31,076 nucleotides of DNA from Nitrososphaera sp. (GTDB taxonomy: Archaea; Thermoproteota; Nitrososphaeria; Nitrososphaerales; Nitrososphaeraceae). Under the pieces are notes generated by a model. That model saw only the letters and a list, made by a program, of their open reading frames with translations, ran no database searches and was not told the origin of the DNA. The DNA is taken from NCBI GenBank assembly GCA_025450475.1, contig JANWHJ010000037.1, positions 1-31,076 of the forward strand, given 5' to 3'. Made by a program: the position numbers and the translations under genes. Each line of letters starts with the position of its first letter. The first letter of the stretch is position 1. Positions 7,593-15,873 of this stretch are shown here, one piece after another.

Positions 7593-9317
7593 CTAATGCG
7601 CTGCTTCCGCCAACACGCCAGTTGTAATCACAGGTTCAACAGCCATTCGATTCTCCGCGCCTTCGGCATGAACTGGAACAGGCAACACACCTTCGTGACC
7701 TTCAAACATGCCTCCGATGTAGTCGTTGATCGGTGCGAGGAATAGATCAGGGTAAACGCCGATGATGAGCGTCATTGCGGCAAGTACGCCCATTGTTGCC
7801 GTGATATAGCGGTTAGAGTCCTTTACGTGCGCGAGCTCTTCTGGGATCTTGCCAAAGAATATGCGCTTGAACATCCACAGGATGTAAGCCGATGATAACA
7901 CTGTGGCTAGTATGCCTAGCGCGAACATGGTCGTTCTGAGCGGGTCCATGTCCGCGACGGCCGTCTGTAACACGCCGCTGAACAGGATCCATTCGCCCAT
8001 GAAACCACTCGTGGGCGGTATGCCGATTATTGTGAGTGCACCGATCATTGCGAGCACCGCGGTGTATGGCATCTTGCCAGCGAGCCCACCGAGCTTTGCC
8101 ATGCTCCTTGTGCCTGTTTGCAAAATAATAGAGCCAGCCATCATGAAGAGGATAGCTTTGCCAAGGCCGTGAGTCACATACATCAGTGTGCCGCCGGTGA
8201 TACCAAGTATGCTTTCAGATCCCAATCCAAAGAGTATGTAACCCATCTGGCTGATGCTGGAGTAGGCGAGAACCTTTTTGATATCGTCCTGCATCAGGGC
8301 CATCGCGCCGCCGTACACCATCGTCGAGAGGCCCCACATGCTAATGTAAATGCTGTACTGCTCATAGCTGCCGGTCAAGAGCTCCAACCATAGACGTAGT
8401 ATGCCGTAAGCGCCTATTCCGATCATCGCCGGCGACAACAGGGCCGAAACGGGGGTCGGTGCCTCCGCATGGGCGTACGGGAGCCAGATGTGCAGCAGAA
8501 ATGCAGCGAGTTTGACCCCAAGGCCTAGGACAAGTGCAAAAACAATTAGCGGAAGCCACTGAGCAGGAATGTTGGCTGCGTTAGCCTTGATCGTATCAAA
8601 GTCAAAGCCCCCGGCAAAGAATCCCATAGCCAGGAGGCCTAACAACAAGACGACTGCACCCACGTGCGTCCAGAAGAAGAACATCAGGGCTATCCTTCGC
8701 CTTGCGCCATAGCCGTAAAACGCGACAAGGAAAAACGATGGAACAAGCATCAATTCAAAGAACACGTAGAACTCTATGAGGTTTGTCGACAAGACAGTGC
8801 CCAGCATGCCCATCGAGAAGGCAAGGTAGAGAGAAAAGTAGAGTGCCATCTGGTTCTTAACGCGCTGGTCGGTTTCAAGTACCGTCAACTGAGAGCTAGA
8901 ACCGTTATGGTTGTCGTGTGAGCCAGACTCATCTCTTTGCCCAGTAGCGCCGCTGCCATGGCCGGCCTTATGTTCGGGCAAGTCTTCTGACACTTTGTGA
9001 ACCATATAGGGCTTTGAGTAAAGCGCAAGTACAGTGCAGAGTATGTAGATTATGAGCGCAAACGGCAAGCTAAGGCCATCAAGCCTGAGACCAAAGTTGC
9101 CAAATTGGCCCCATATGTAACTTTCAGAATACACTTGTTGTGAGCCATTGTAAATAGCAATTGCTGGCACCGCAAGCAGCCCCGTCGACACAGCAAGTGC
9201 TCCAAATGTAAACCACGTGGCAATGTTTACACCTAGCTTCCTGCCGATGCCATAGGCTATTGGCGCTAGGAGAAGCGGTATGAAAGTCGCTGCCAAGAGG
9301 AAATATGTCTCTGCCAT
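7593..9317 (-). CDS. nuoM: Complex I subunit M (antiporter-like)
   Basis: This 574-residue antiporter-like subunit has the key helix FYVFFELMLVPSFFLVAFYG with Glu188, and KLAAFLLHIWLPYAHAEAP, which carries the channel Lys and the HxWLPxAHxEAPTPVSALLS block typical of NuoM. An unusual hydrophilic insert at about 108-155, between the third and fourth helices, is rich in His, Gly, Ser and charged residues and makes the protein longer than the bacterial form of about 500 residues. It starts at ATG 9317, 9 nt after the nuoK stop. Its stop abuts the translation start region of nuoL, so translation of the two is probably coupled. Confidence 0.94.
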   Translation of the reverse strand: MAETYFLLAATFIPLLLAPIAYGIGRKLGVNIATWFTFGALAVSTGLLAVPAIAIYNGSQQVYSESYIWGQFGNFGLRLDGLSLPFALIIYILCTVLALYSKPYMVHKVSEDLPEHKAGHGSGATGQRDESGSHDNHNGSSSQLTVLETDQRVKNQMALYFSLYLAFSMGMLGTVLSTNLIEFYVFFELMLVPSFFLVAFYGYGARRRIALMFFFWTHVGAVVLLLGLLAMGFFAGGFDFDTIKANAANIPAQWLPLIVFALVLGLGVKLAAFLLHIWLPYAHAEAPTPVSALLSPAMIGIGAYGILRLWLELLTGSYEQYSIYISMWGLSTMVYGGAMALMQDDIKKVLAYSSISQMGYILFGLGSESILGITGGTLMYVTHGLGKAILFMMAGSIILQTGTRSMAKLGGLAGKMPYTAVLAMIGALTIIGIPPTSGFMGEWILFSGVLQTAVADMDPLRTTMFALGILATVLSSAYILWMFKRIFFGKIPEELAHVKDSNRYITATMGVLAAMTLIIGVYPDLFLAPINDYIGGMFEGHEGVLPVPVHAEGAENRMAVEPVITTGVLAEAAH

Positions 9318-9326
9318 TTAGAATTT

Positions 9327-9629
9327 CTAGCCCCGCATGCTCCTGAATTCTGCGACATCGATCTCCCTGTATAGTCTGTACGCCACAATGATAAGCCCGA
9401 GACCCACCGCCACTTCCGCAGCGGCAATGGCTATTGAAAAGAGCGCAAAGGTTTGCCCCTGTGCGTTCGGAAGCCCTCTTGAAAAGGCAACCAAAGTCAG
9501 GTTTGCAGCGTTCGCAATGATTTCTATTGAAAAGAGCATCCTGATCGCGTTGCGCTTGACGACTAACCCGTAGATGCCGATTGCAACCAGTGCAATCGAC
9601 ACGATGAGGAAATCAATCAGCTCGCTCAT
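9327..9629 (-). CDS. nuoK: Complex I subunit K
   Basis: A 100-residue, three-helix membrane protein of normal family length. Conserved features are the IGIYGLVVKRNAIRMLFSIEIIANAANL stretch, with the membrane Glu in the SIEI segment, and FSIAIAAAEVAVGLGLIIVAYRLY with a second membrane Glu (AAAEVAVGL). Both Glu residues belong to the central charged axis that links quinone chemistry to ion movement in complex I. Its start overlaps the end of nuoJ by 17 nt, an arrangement that implies translational coupling. Confidence 0.95.
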   Translation of the reverse strand: MSELIDFLIVSIALVAIGIYGLVVKRNAIRMLFSIEIIANAANLTLVAFSRGLPNAQGQTFALFSIAIAAAEVAVGLGLIIVAYRLYREIDVAEFRSMRG

Positions 9630-10137
9630 GTTGTTGTTCTACATCCTCTCTGCGCGCAAGCGCGAGCGCCGCAATCACTGCCCCTGCAAGGGTCAGCCCC
9701 ATCAAGATCAGCGCTGGCGCATAGTAAGTCAGCATTAGCTCGCCAATCTCTGTAAAGTCAACAGTCGCCGAATCTCCAAAGCTCCCGAACTGGCCGTTAA
9801 GCCCGGATGCAAGAAGCAACGCGCCGAAGCTTGCCATGATTATAAGCATCAGTGCAATTCCAGCGCCCTTTCTCTTCTTATCCTCTTTGGTTGTGAAAAG
9901 GGCCTGCGTCCTCACTAGCATGACTGTGAAAATGATGAGCACCGCGACTGCTCCCACATAGACTGCGATCTGGAAAACCGCCACAAACGGCGCGTCCAGA
10001 AGTAGGAAAAAGCCGGCGATCCCGAGCATTGAGACTGCAAGCGCAACGGCGCCGTAGATGAGCTCACGCGCTTCAAGCGCGATTATGGCCGCTCCAACTG
10101 TGAGAACTGCGACGGCAATAAAGACCGGGTCAGCCAT
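9613..10137 (-). CDS. nuoJ: Complex I subunit J
   Basis: A 174-residue membrane protein with five predicted helices. The segment FVAVFQIAVYVGAVAVLIIFTVMLV is the diagnostic NuoJ helix, the one containing the pi-bulge that gates the water chain in complex I. Length is typical of the family. Its start overlaps the nuoI stop by 8 nt and its end overlaps nuoK by 17 nt, tying the three in one translational block. The C-terminal tail is short, charged and probably cytosolic. Confidence 0.94.
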   Translation of the reverse strand: MADPVFIAVAVLTVGAAIIALEARELIYGAVALAVSMLGIAGFFLLLDAPFVAVFQIAVYVGAVAVLIIFTVMLVRTQALFTTKEDKKRKGAGIALMLIIMASFGALLLASGLNGQFGSFGDSATVDFTEIGELMLTYYAPALILMGLTLAGAVIAALALARREDVEQQHERAD

Positions 10138-10627
10138 GTGTAGCCCCTCTTCCGTCTATCACGATCTCAACATCTCCTTGATACTTTGGCTTGATCGCTA
10201 ACTGGGCCGGCGTGTAGATCAGGTGTTCCTTGGTGAACGCTGACAGCTCATAGTCATTCGTCATAAAGAGCGCGTAGAATGGGCAAGCGTCGACGCACAG
10301 TCCGCAGAAAACGCATTTGCCAAAGTCAATCTGCGGCATGATGGCCTTCTTGTTATGCTTCCAAGACTCGTCAACTTTGACCATGCCGATTGCTTCCGCA
10401 ATGCCTTCGCATGCTATCGCGCAGAGCTGGCAGCCTGTGCATTTGTCGTGAAACAGAATGTGCCTGCCTCGATAACCGGCTATTCCTACGCCCCTCTTGG
10501 GGTCGAACTGGTAGCCATCACCGACGAACTTTAGTTTCTGCTCAGGATAGCGAAACGTGAAGCGCTTGATGACAAGATGCTTCGAGCCCGACTCAATAGC
10601 TTTTATGAAGTTGCCCGCGGATGTCAT
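10130..10627 (-). CDS. nuoI: Complex I subunit I, two [4Fe-4S] ferredoxin-like subunit
   Basis: This 165-residue peripheral subunit passes electrons through two [4Fe-4S] clusters towards the NuoB cluster and quinone. Cluster ligands are Cys63, 66, 69, 73 (CTGCQLCAIACEG) and Cys105, 108, 111, 115 (CVFCGLCVDACPF). The first motif ends Cys-Glu-Gly instead of the usual Cys-Pro. Its ATG overlaps the nuoH stop in an ATGA arrangement (4 nt). Without NuoE, F and G in this operon, it is the likely entry point for electrons from an external donor such as reduced ferredoxin; the donor is inference. Confidence 0.96.
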   Translation of the reverse strand: MTSAGNFIKAIESGSKHLVIKRFTFRYPEQKLKFVGDGYQFDPKRGVGIAGYRGRHILFHDKCTGCQLCAIACEGIAEAIGMVKVDESWKHNKKAIMPQIDFGKCVFCGLCVDACPFYALFMTNDYELSAFTKEHLIYTPAQLAIKPKYQGDVEIVIDGRGATHG

Positions 10628-11895
10628 CTAACTAGCAGACCTCCCGGACCAAGGATTCCGCCATATATTAGTGCAAGGGCGACGAATATGTTGATGAACG
10701 CAAGCACGATCAGCTTATACCAACCGGTGTGGAGCAAGATGTCCATCCTAATCCTGGGGCTGATGCCTCTTGGCAGGAGCATTAACATGATTACGCCAAA
10801 TGTCTTCAAGGTGAACCAGAGAGATCCATTGGCTGCTTCTTGATCGTAAATCGGACTAATGTTCACGATGGGTGTATGGATCTCTGCCGGGAATACCATA
10901 GGGCCTGCCCAGCCTCCAAGGAACAAGATAACGAACAAGGCGGCCAGTGCGTACGTCTTTACGTACGAGCCGAGCTGGAGCAGCCCGTATATCATGCCAG
11001 ACGTCTCTGTCAACCAGCCGGCAACGATCTCTGACTCTGCTTCTGGCAGGTCGAACGGGATTCTCTCGAGCTCTGCGAGCGAGGAAATGTAGAACACAAA
11101 GGCGCTTATTGGGAGGAAAAAGATAAACCAGTACGACTGGAGCTGCGAATCGACTATCCCTGTCAGGTTGAGGGTGCCGGACAAAATGACGACGGAGAGC
11201 GCTGAGAGGATGAATGGTATTTCAAAGGCGATCATCTGGTGCAGCGCCCGCAGGCCACCGATGAAGGGGTACTTGCTGTTGCTTGCCCAAGAGAATAGTA
11301 GTGCAATAAGCGGGAAGAATCCGAGGATCGCAAAGACTGCCAGCAAGCCGACGTCAACGTCTGCCACGACGTATCCGGGGGCTGCAGGTATGAGGGCAAC
11401 TACAGCTGCCGCAGTCGAGACAAAAGCTATCGGCGCCGCCCAAAACATCAGCTTGTCAGCACCGGAAGGCACAATGATTTCCTTTGAAATCAGCTTTAGG
11501 CCATCGGCTATGAGCTGCAAGATTCCCTCTATCTTGCCGGCGTAAAGCGGGCCTACGCGAAGCTGCATTTTAGCAAGGAATTTGCGCTCGATAAATATTG
11601 TCACGGCGGCTATCAGCGCGGCATATGTAAAGCCGGGGAACATTGCGACCCTAAACAGGTCTGTCCCCATCAGTGTCTTGATGACCGGGATGGCGCTCTG
11701 CGGGTAAAGTATTGAGGTCAAAAAGAGGTACGGTGTTAGTACCTGGTCTCCCACTGGTGGGAGTGGGACATAGAATAATACGATAAAGATGAGCGGGAGC
11801 CCTACGAGCGCGACTATGATTAGTACCCAAAATATGAGCCAGATCAGGCTGCCTACAAATTCACCAAAGCGGAAGTTCTGCGGGTACGACGCCAT
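10624..11895 (-). CDS. nuoH: Complex I subunit H (quinone-site membrane subunit)
   Basis: This 423-residue membrane protein forms the quinone tunnel with NuoB and NuoD. Diagnostic motifs are ERKFLAKMQLRVGP in the first matrix-side loop, FALLFSWASNSKYPFIGGLRA-like sequence in the middle (here ALLFSWASNSKYPFIGGLRA), and ELERIPFDLPEAESEIVAG, which carries the acidic loop residues near the quinone site. It is about 80-90 residues longer than bacterial NuoH: residues 1-80 add at least one extra hydrophobic segment (about 15-45) and a loop before the canonical first helix. It starts at ATG 11895, directly after the nuoD stop. Confidence 0.95.
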   Translation of the reverse strand: MASYPQNFRFGEFVGSLIWLIFWVLIIVALVGLPLIFIVLFYVPLPPVGDQVLTPYLFLTSILYPQSAIPVIKTLMGTDLFRVAMFPGFTYAALIAAVTIFIERKFLAKMQLRVGPLYAGKIEGILQLIADGLKLISKEIIVPSGADKLMFWAAPIAFVSTAAAVVALIPAAPGYVVADVDVGLLAVFAILGFFPLIALLFSWASNSKYPFIGGLRALHQMIAFEIPFILSALSVVILSGTLNLTGIVDSQLQSYWFIFFLPISAFVFYISSLAELERIPFDLPEAESEIVAGWLTETSGMIYGLLQLGSYVKTYALAALFVILFLGGWAGPMVFPAEIHTPIVNISPIYDQEAANGSLWFTLKTFGVIMLMLLPRGISPRIRMDILLHTGWYKLIVLAFINIFVALALIYGGILGPGGLLVR

Positions 11896-13056
11896 CTACC
11901 TGTCAGCCTCCACAGGCCAATAGTTTAGCGACCAGTATGTTGCTGGCATATCTCCCATCTTTTGCCCCACGAGGAGGTAGGGTAGGGCGAGCATGTTGCG
12001 GAACGAGCCGACCGAGATTTTCACCCTGTATGGTTTTGGGGTTCCGTCGCTCACAACATAATAACCGAGTGCGCCTCTGCCCGATTCGACCCGCCGATAT
12101 GCTTCACCAGGTGGCCCCTTGGGATTTGGTTGGAGCTTGGCGCGCACTTCGCCGGATTGGGGCATCTTGTCGAGTAGCTGCTCGATAATGTGGCACGACT
12201 CCTTCATGTCGAGGAACGGGACGTACGATCTTGCGAAGCAATCGCCCGTCTTCATGTACTGAACCTTGAAATCGATCTCGTTGTAAATGTCGTACGGTTC
12301 GGCCTTGCGGATATCATAGGGAATGCCTGACGCGCGCACGACTGAGCCCGTCACGCCGAGCTTTATGGCATCTTCTTTTGATAGCACAGCGACGCCTTCA
12401 GTCCTCTGCCGGAAAAGCGGCATGTTGTAGAAAATATCTTCGTACTCTTTGAAGCGCTTTTGCAGGTATCTCACTTGGCGCAGGCACCTTTCCTTAAAAC
12501 CATCAGGCATGTCGTTTCTCACGCCGCCGGGTATGTTGTAAGCATGCGTCACCCGTGCGCCGGTGAGAACTTCAAGGAGGTCGATCAGCAGCTCCCTATC
12601 GCCGGTGGGCCACATGAACATCGTAGAGTGCCCTAGGAATATACCGTAGATTGCGAGCCAGTAAAGCGTGTAAACTTGACGGTTCAGCTCTGACGCAAGT
12701 GCTCTGATGTACTGGGCGCGCCGCGGCACTTCGATTCCCACCAGCTCTTCGACTGCAAGGCTGTATGAATAGGTGATATTGTTTGAATCATGAATCACAG
12801 GTCTCTCGAGATGTGGGATGTTCTGGATGACGTTTCGGTATTCGCACATCTTTTCCTCCCCACGGTGCACATACCCGGGGTCAGGATCACAGTAAACGAT
12901 ATAGTCGCCGTCAACTTTAATTATGAACCTAAAGTGGCCAGAACCAGGGTGCTGCGGTCCAACGCTAAGGGTCATTAGCCGATCGTCCTCAGACTCTTTC
13001 GCTATCTGTAACCCCAACTTTTTCGATTCCTCAAACTTGTCTTCCAGGCTTGTCAT
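11896..13056 (-). CDS. nuoD: Complex I subunit D (49-kDa, quinone-binding)
   Basis: This 386-residue protein is homologous to the large subunit of NiFe hydrogenases and to NuoD. The N-terminal LSVGPQHPGSGHFRFIIKVDG corresponds to the beta-hairpin loop with the quinone-site His, and DPDPGYVHRGEEKMCEYR and THAYNIPGGVRNDMP are family hallmarks. No NiFe-binding cysteine pairs are seen, which separates it from hydrogenase large subunits. It starts at ATG 13056, one nt after the nuoC stop (TAGCATG arrangement), and ends directly before nuoH. Confidence 0.96.
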   Translation of the reverse strand: MTSLEDKFEESKKLGLQIAKESEDDRLMTLSVGPQHPGSGHFRFIIKVDGDYIVYCDPDPGYVHRGEEKMCEYRNVIQNIPHLERPVIHDSNNITYSYSLAVEELVGIEVPRRAQYIRALASELNRQVYTLYWLAIYGIFLGHSTMFMWPTGDRELLIDLLEVLTGARVTHAYNIPGGVRNDMPDGFKERCLRQVRYLQKRFKEYEDIFYNMPLFRQRTEGVAVLSKEDAIKLGVTGSVVRASGIPYDIRKAEPYDIYNEIDFKVQYMKTGDCFARSYVPFLDMKESCHIIEQLLDKMPQSGEVRAKLQPNPKGPPGEAYRRVESGRGALGYYVVSDGTPKPYRVKISVGSFRNMLALPYLLVGQKMGDMPATYWSLNYWPVEADR

Positions 13057-13057
13057 G

Positions 13058-13654
13058 CTACCTACCCTTTATCCTGAAGTCCTTTCTAAGTGGTGGAATG
13101 TCTGCCCAGTCTTCCGGTAGTAGGAACCTATCGTTCCTCGGGTGGCCCTCGAAATAGACTCCAAGCATCTCAAACGTTTCCCTCTCGTGGTATTCCACGC
13201 TCTTGTAGACGTTAATTAACGTTGGGAGCAGGGCGTCGTCCCTATTAGTCCGAGTTGTTAGCGCAAGGACATGGGCGGCAAGGTCTTCGCGGGTGTATGA
13301 GCCCAGATGATATATGACCTCGATCTGGCCGTCTTTTGGGTAATCGGTACCGGCGACAGACTCGGCGTGATCAAATCCCATGTTGTCGCGGAGAAAGGTT
13401 GCAATTGCAACAATGTCTTTGGGCTCTACCATTATCTTGGTCCTTAGCGGCTTTATGAAAACTACTTTTATTGATTCGCCAAACTTTTTCTTTATCTCTT
13501 CCACGAGCCCTTTTTCAAATGGCGGCGCTTCTTGCTCTTTCTTTGCGGGCTGCGTTCCGGTAGTCGCCTTTGTGGCTGTCGCTGGCGGTTTTGCGGCAGG
13601 TGTTGGCAGCAAGCTGGTATCAGGCTTTTTTGGCTCGTCCTTATTGGCGCTCAT
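13058..13654 (-). CDS. nuoC: Complex I subunit C (30-kDa)
   Basis: This 198-residue hydrophilic subunit carries the family signature VEYHERETFEMLGVYFEGHP followed by RFLLPEDW and PLRKDF. The first 45 residues or so are rich in Pro, Ala, Lys and Thr, probably disordered, and not part of the conserved fold. It is separate from NuoD, unlike the fused NuoCD of E. coli. Start ATG 13654 lies one nt after the nuoB stop, and the same one-base spacing recurs before nuoD, so translation is probably coupled. Confidence 0.95.
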   Translation of the reverse strand: MSANKDEPKKPDTSLLPTPAAKPPATATKATTGTQPAKKEQEAPPFEKGLVEEIKKKFGESIKVVFIKPLRTKIMVEPKDIVAIATFLRDNMGFDHAESVAGTDYPKDGQIEVIYHLGSYTREDLAAHVLALTTRTNRDDALLPTLINVYKSVEYHERETFEMLGVYFEGHPRNDRFLLPEDWADIPPLRKDFRIKGR

Positions 13655-13655
13655 G

Positions 13656-14171
13656 CTACTTTATCTTTGACCTTTTAATCTTTTCCTGCAGCAACATGCA
13701 GCCTTGGATAAGCGTTTCAGGTCTTGGAGGGCAGCCAGGCACGTATACGTCGACAGGCACAATCCCGTCGACACCTGGTAGCACGTTGTACGAGTCGATG
13801 TATAGCCCGCCAGTGATGGCGCAGGCACCCATTGCTATCACGTACTTTGGCTCCGGCATCTGGTCGTAGACCATCCTCAGCCTCGGGGCCATCTTTCGTG
13901 TCACCGTCCCCTGCACCACGATCAGGTCGCACTGTCGCAGCGAGCCGAATGCTTCGATGATGCCGAACCTTTCGACATCGTACCTCGGTCCAGAAGCTGC
14001 TCCAAACTCGACGCTGCAACATGCTGTTTCAAGATGCACTGGCCAGAGTGACCAGATTCTTCCCCAGTTTATGGCATATCCAAGTGGCGCGTCCAGTGCT
14101 TTCACAAGAACGTCGCTGAGCTTGCTCACCATTACGTTAAAGGTTGTAGGGCTGACGAGTTCTTTCTTCAA
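13656..14171 (-). CDS. nuoB: Complex I subunit B, N2-cluster subunit
   Basis: This 171-residue subunit carries the terminal [4Fe-4S] cluster N2. The four ligands are visible: the adjacent Cys51-Cys52 (LETACCSVEFGAA), Cys117 (GACAITGGLY) and Cys147 (VPGCPPRPE). It starts at TTG 14171, preceded by GAGGAG about 8 nt upstream, a clear Shine-Dalgarno. It lies 61 nt after nuoA, the largest gap inside the operon. Length and motifs match the family throughout. Confidence 0.97.
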   Translation of the reverse strand: MKKELVSPTTFNVMVSKLSDVLVKALDAPLGYAINWGRIWSLWPVHLETACCSVEFGAASGPRYDVERFGIIEAFGSLRQCDLIVVQGTVTRKMAPRLRMVYDQMPEPKYVIAMGACAITGGLYIDSYNVLPGVDGIVPVDVYVPGCPPRPETLIQGCMLLQEKIKRSKIK

Positions 14172-14232
14172 TGCCGGTTCTCCTCTGTATTGTTTCCTCT
14201 GTAGTCTAGATATTTAATACTTGTTAGCGAAA

Positions 14233-14607
14233 TCACCAAATGCCTTTCCTCCCTGCAAGGTAGAGCGCATAACCCATGGCGGCGAACATTATACCTAGAA
14301 AACCGATTATGGGAAGCGTCGCGGCCCGTGGGATGTTGAACAGCGCGGTTCCCCACGCGTAAAGAAAAATCGACATAACGTCAAAGACCACGAACATTAG
14401 AATGTAGGCGTAGTACTGCATCATGAAATGAGATCTGCCTTCGCCTGTGGGCATTTGGCCGCATTCCATCGGAAGGAACTTGACAGGATTGTACCGGCGT
14501 CTTGGCGAGACGAGCCTTGACAAAATCAGGGCGGGCACAGAAGCTAGGAGGCCGAAACCGAGCATGTATAGAATTGGAGCAAAGTCCGCGGCGGTTTCTC
14601 CAGCCAA
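14233..14607 (-). CDS. nuoA: Complex I subunit A
   Basis: This 124-residue, three-helix membrane protein opens the complex I operon. The loop KFLPMECGQMPTGEGRSHFMMQYY matches the conserved NuoA region with the Glu-Cys-Gly motif, and FVVFDVMSIFLYAWG contains the membrane acidic residues. Start is TTG 14607. A strong TATA box sits on the minus strand at 14631-14640, so the predicted transcript begins only a few nucleotides before this TTG. The upstream gene on the same strand ends 61 nt away. Confidence 0.95.
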   Translation of the reverse strand: MAGETAADFAPILYMLGFGLLASVPALILSRLVSPRRRYNPVKFLPMECGQMPTGEGRSHFMMQYYAYILMFVVFDVMSIFLYAWGTALFNIPRAATLPIIGFLGIMFAAMGYALYLAGRKGIW

Positions 14608-14630
14608 GGCATGACTTGCTGTTTTCCGAA

Positions 14631-14640
14631 GATATAAAAA
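14631..14640 (-). promoter_or_regulatory. TATA box for complex I operon
   Basis: The minus strand reads TTTTTATATC, centred about 28 nt before the nuoA TTG at 14607. The mRNA should be nearly leaderless, and the operon separable from the upstream tldDE-reductase operon. Confidence 0.8.
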
Positions 14641-14668
14641 CCTAACGAGTTGGCTGTAATTCTCTCAA

Positions 14669-15868
14669 TCAGCTCTTCAATATCATGTCAAACAGTTGCC
14701 GCGCAGCCAGCTTTGGGTGGTGCAACGCGAGCTTCATCAGCTTGCCCGTCGTGAAATCAGCCTTGATAAAGTCAAGGAATTCGTCGACTGTCATATCTCG
14801 CAGGATTTCTATCTCTTTGTCCCATTCCTCGTCGCTCAGGCCGAGCCAACGGGTCTGGATCTTGAGCGCAGACTGGATCTTGGACTCAACTTTTGCCTTC
14901 CATGTTTTTTCATAGTCCATCAAAGATTCCCTGCTAGCGTTGCTAGAAAGCGATCTTGTTCCCACATAGCCGGCGATCCGGCCAAACTCTATTGCGTAGC
15001 GTATTCCTTCGAGCACAAGGGGATTTGACTGGCCAGCTGAATCGCCTACCATCAAGAGCCCATCTACGACGCTGTTTTGTCTAACGCCCTCGTTTGGTAT
15101 AAAGCCGTAGTGCAATTCAATAGGTTGTATCTTTCCCATGACGTCAAGAGGCCCAAGCCTCTTCTCCATTATATCATGCAACTTTTCAAGTGGCTCTGCA
15201 CTCGATTCAGGCCTTCCGATCCCGACTCCTATCCTGACCCTGTTTTTTGACAATGGGAATATCCAAGCGTATCCGGCGTCGGAATACTGCTGGCCGACCA
15301 TCAGGGTCCAAGTCGTGCTGTCGATGTCGTCGCAGTAGCATTCGTACTCTGCGCCTACCCCGTAGCGTTTCCATTCGCCCACCGCGCCGGCCTTGCGTGC
15401 GACTGAACTGCTAAACCCGCTCGCATCTATAACGAGCGTTGACAAGACAGCCAAGTCGCCCTTTGGTGTGCTGGCCTTGATGCCGGCAATCTTGTTTCCG
15501 TCTTTGAGAATGTTAATGACGTTGCTCTTTACCATTATTTCTGCACCTGCTTCGGCGGCCATGAAGGCGAGATGCTGGTACGTGGCCCTCACGTCAAGCA
15601 CGCAGGACCTTGGTGCGCTACCCCGAATCAAAATGTCGTTTGAAGGCGACACAAAGCGGTAATTCTGCACGGGGTTGTAGTACTTGCTAGGGATGCCAAG
15701 CCTGTCCATTTCTGAAATCCAGGTCACGCCGCTTGTCCTGACATTGTGAGCAATCGCTTCGTCTTTTTCAAACAAAACTACCTTTGCGCCGGCCTTTGCC
15801 GCAGAGTACGCTGCCGACAGCCCCGCCGGCCCGCCACCGACCACTGCAATGTCGTATTTTTCGTTCAT
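14669..15868 (-). CDS. Geranylgeranyl reductase family FAD-dependent enzyme
   Basis: This 399-residue flavoprotein saturates double bonds of isoprenoid chains, most likely geranylgeranyl groups of archaeal membrane lipids. The N-terminal FAD-binding motif is GGGPAG (11-16) with an acidic residue at strand end (Glu34). YAWIFP (200-205) is the substrate-side signature of the family, and GD at 275-276 in LLMVGDSAGQSNPLVLEG is the second FAD motif. Length is typical. It starts at ATG 15868, 5 nt after the tldE stop, so it is the third gene of that operon. Archaeal genomes usually hold several paralogues, so exact substrate (phospholipid or quinone side chain) is open. Confidence 0.92.
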   Translation of the reverse strand: MNEKYDIAVVGGGPAGLSAAYSAAKAGAKVVLFEKDEAIAHNVRTSGVTWISEMDRLGIPSKYYNPVQNYRFVSPSNDILIRGSAPRSCVLDVRATYQHLAFMAAEAGAEIMVKSNVINILKDGNKIAGIKASTPKGDLAVLSTLVIDASGFSSSVARKAGAVGEWKRYGVGAEYECYCDDIDSTTWTLMVGQQYSDAGYAWIFPLSKNRVRIGVGIGRPESSAEPLEKLHDIMEKRLGPLDVMGKIQPIELHYGFIPNEGVRQNSVVDGLLMVGDSAGQSNPLVLEGIRYAIEFGRIAGYVGTRSLSSNASRESLMDYEKTWKAKVESKIQSALKIQTRWLGLSDEEWDKEIEILRDMTVDEFLDFIKADFTTGKLMKLALHHPKLAARQLFDMILKS

Positions 15869-15873
15869 CCCAA

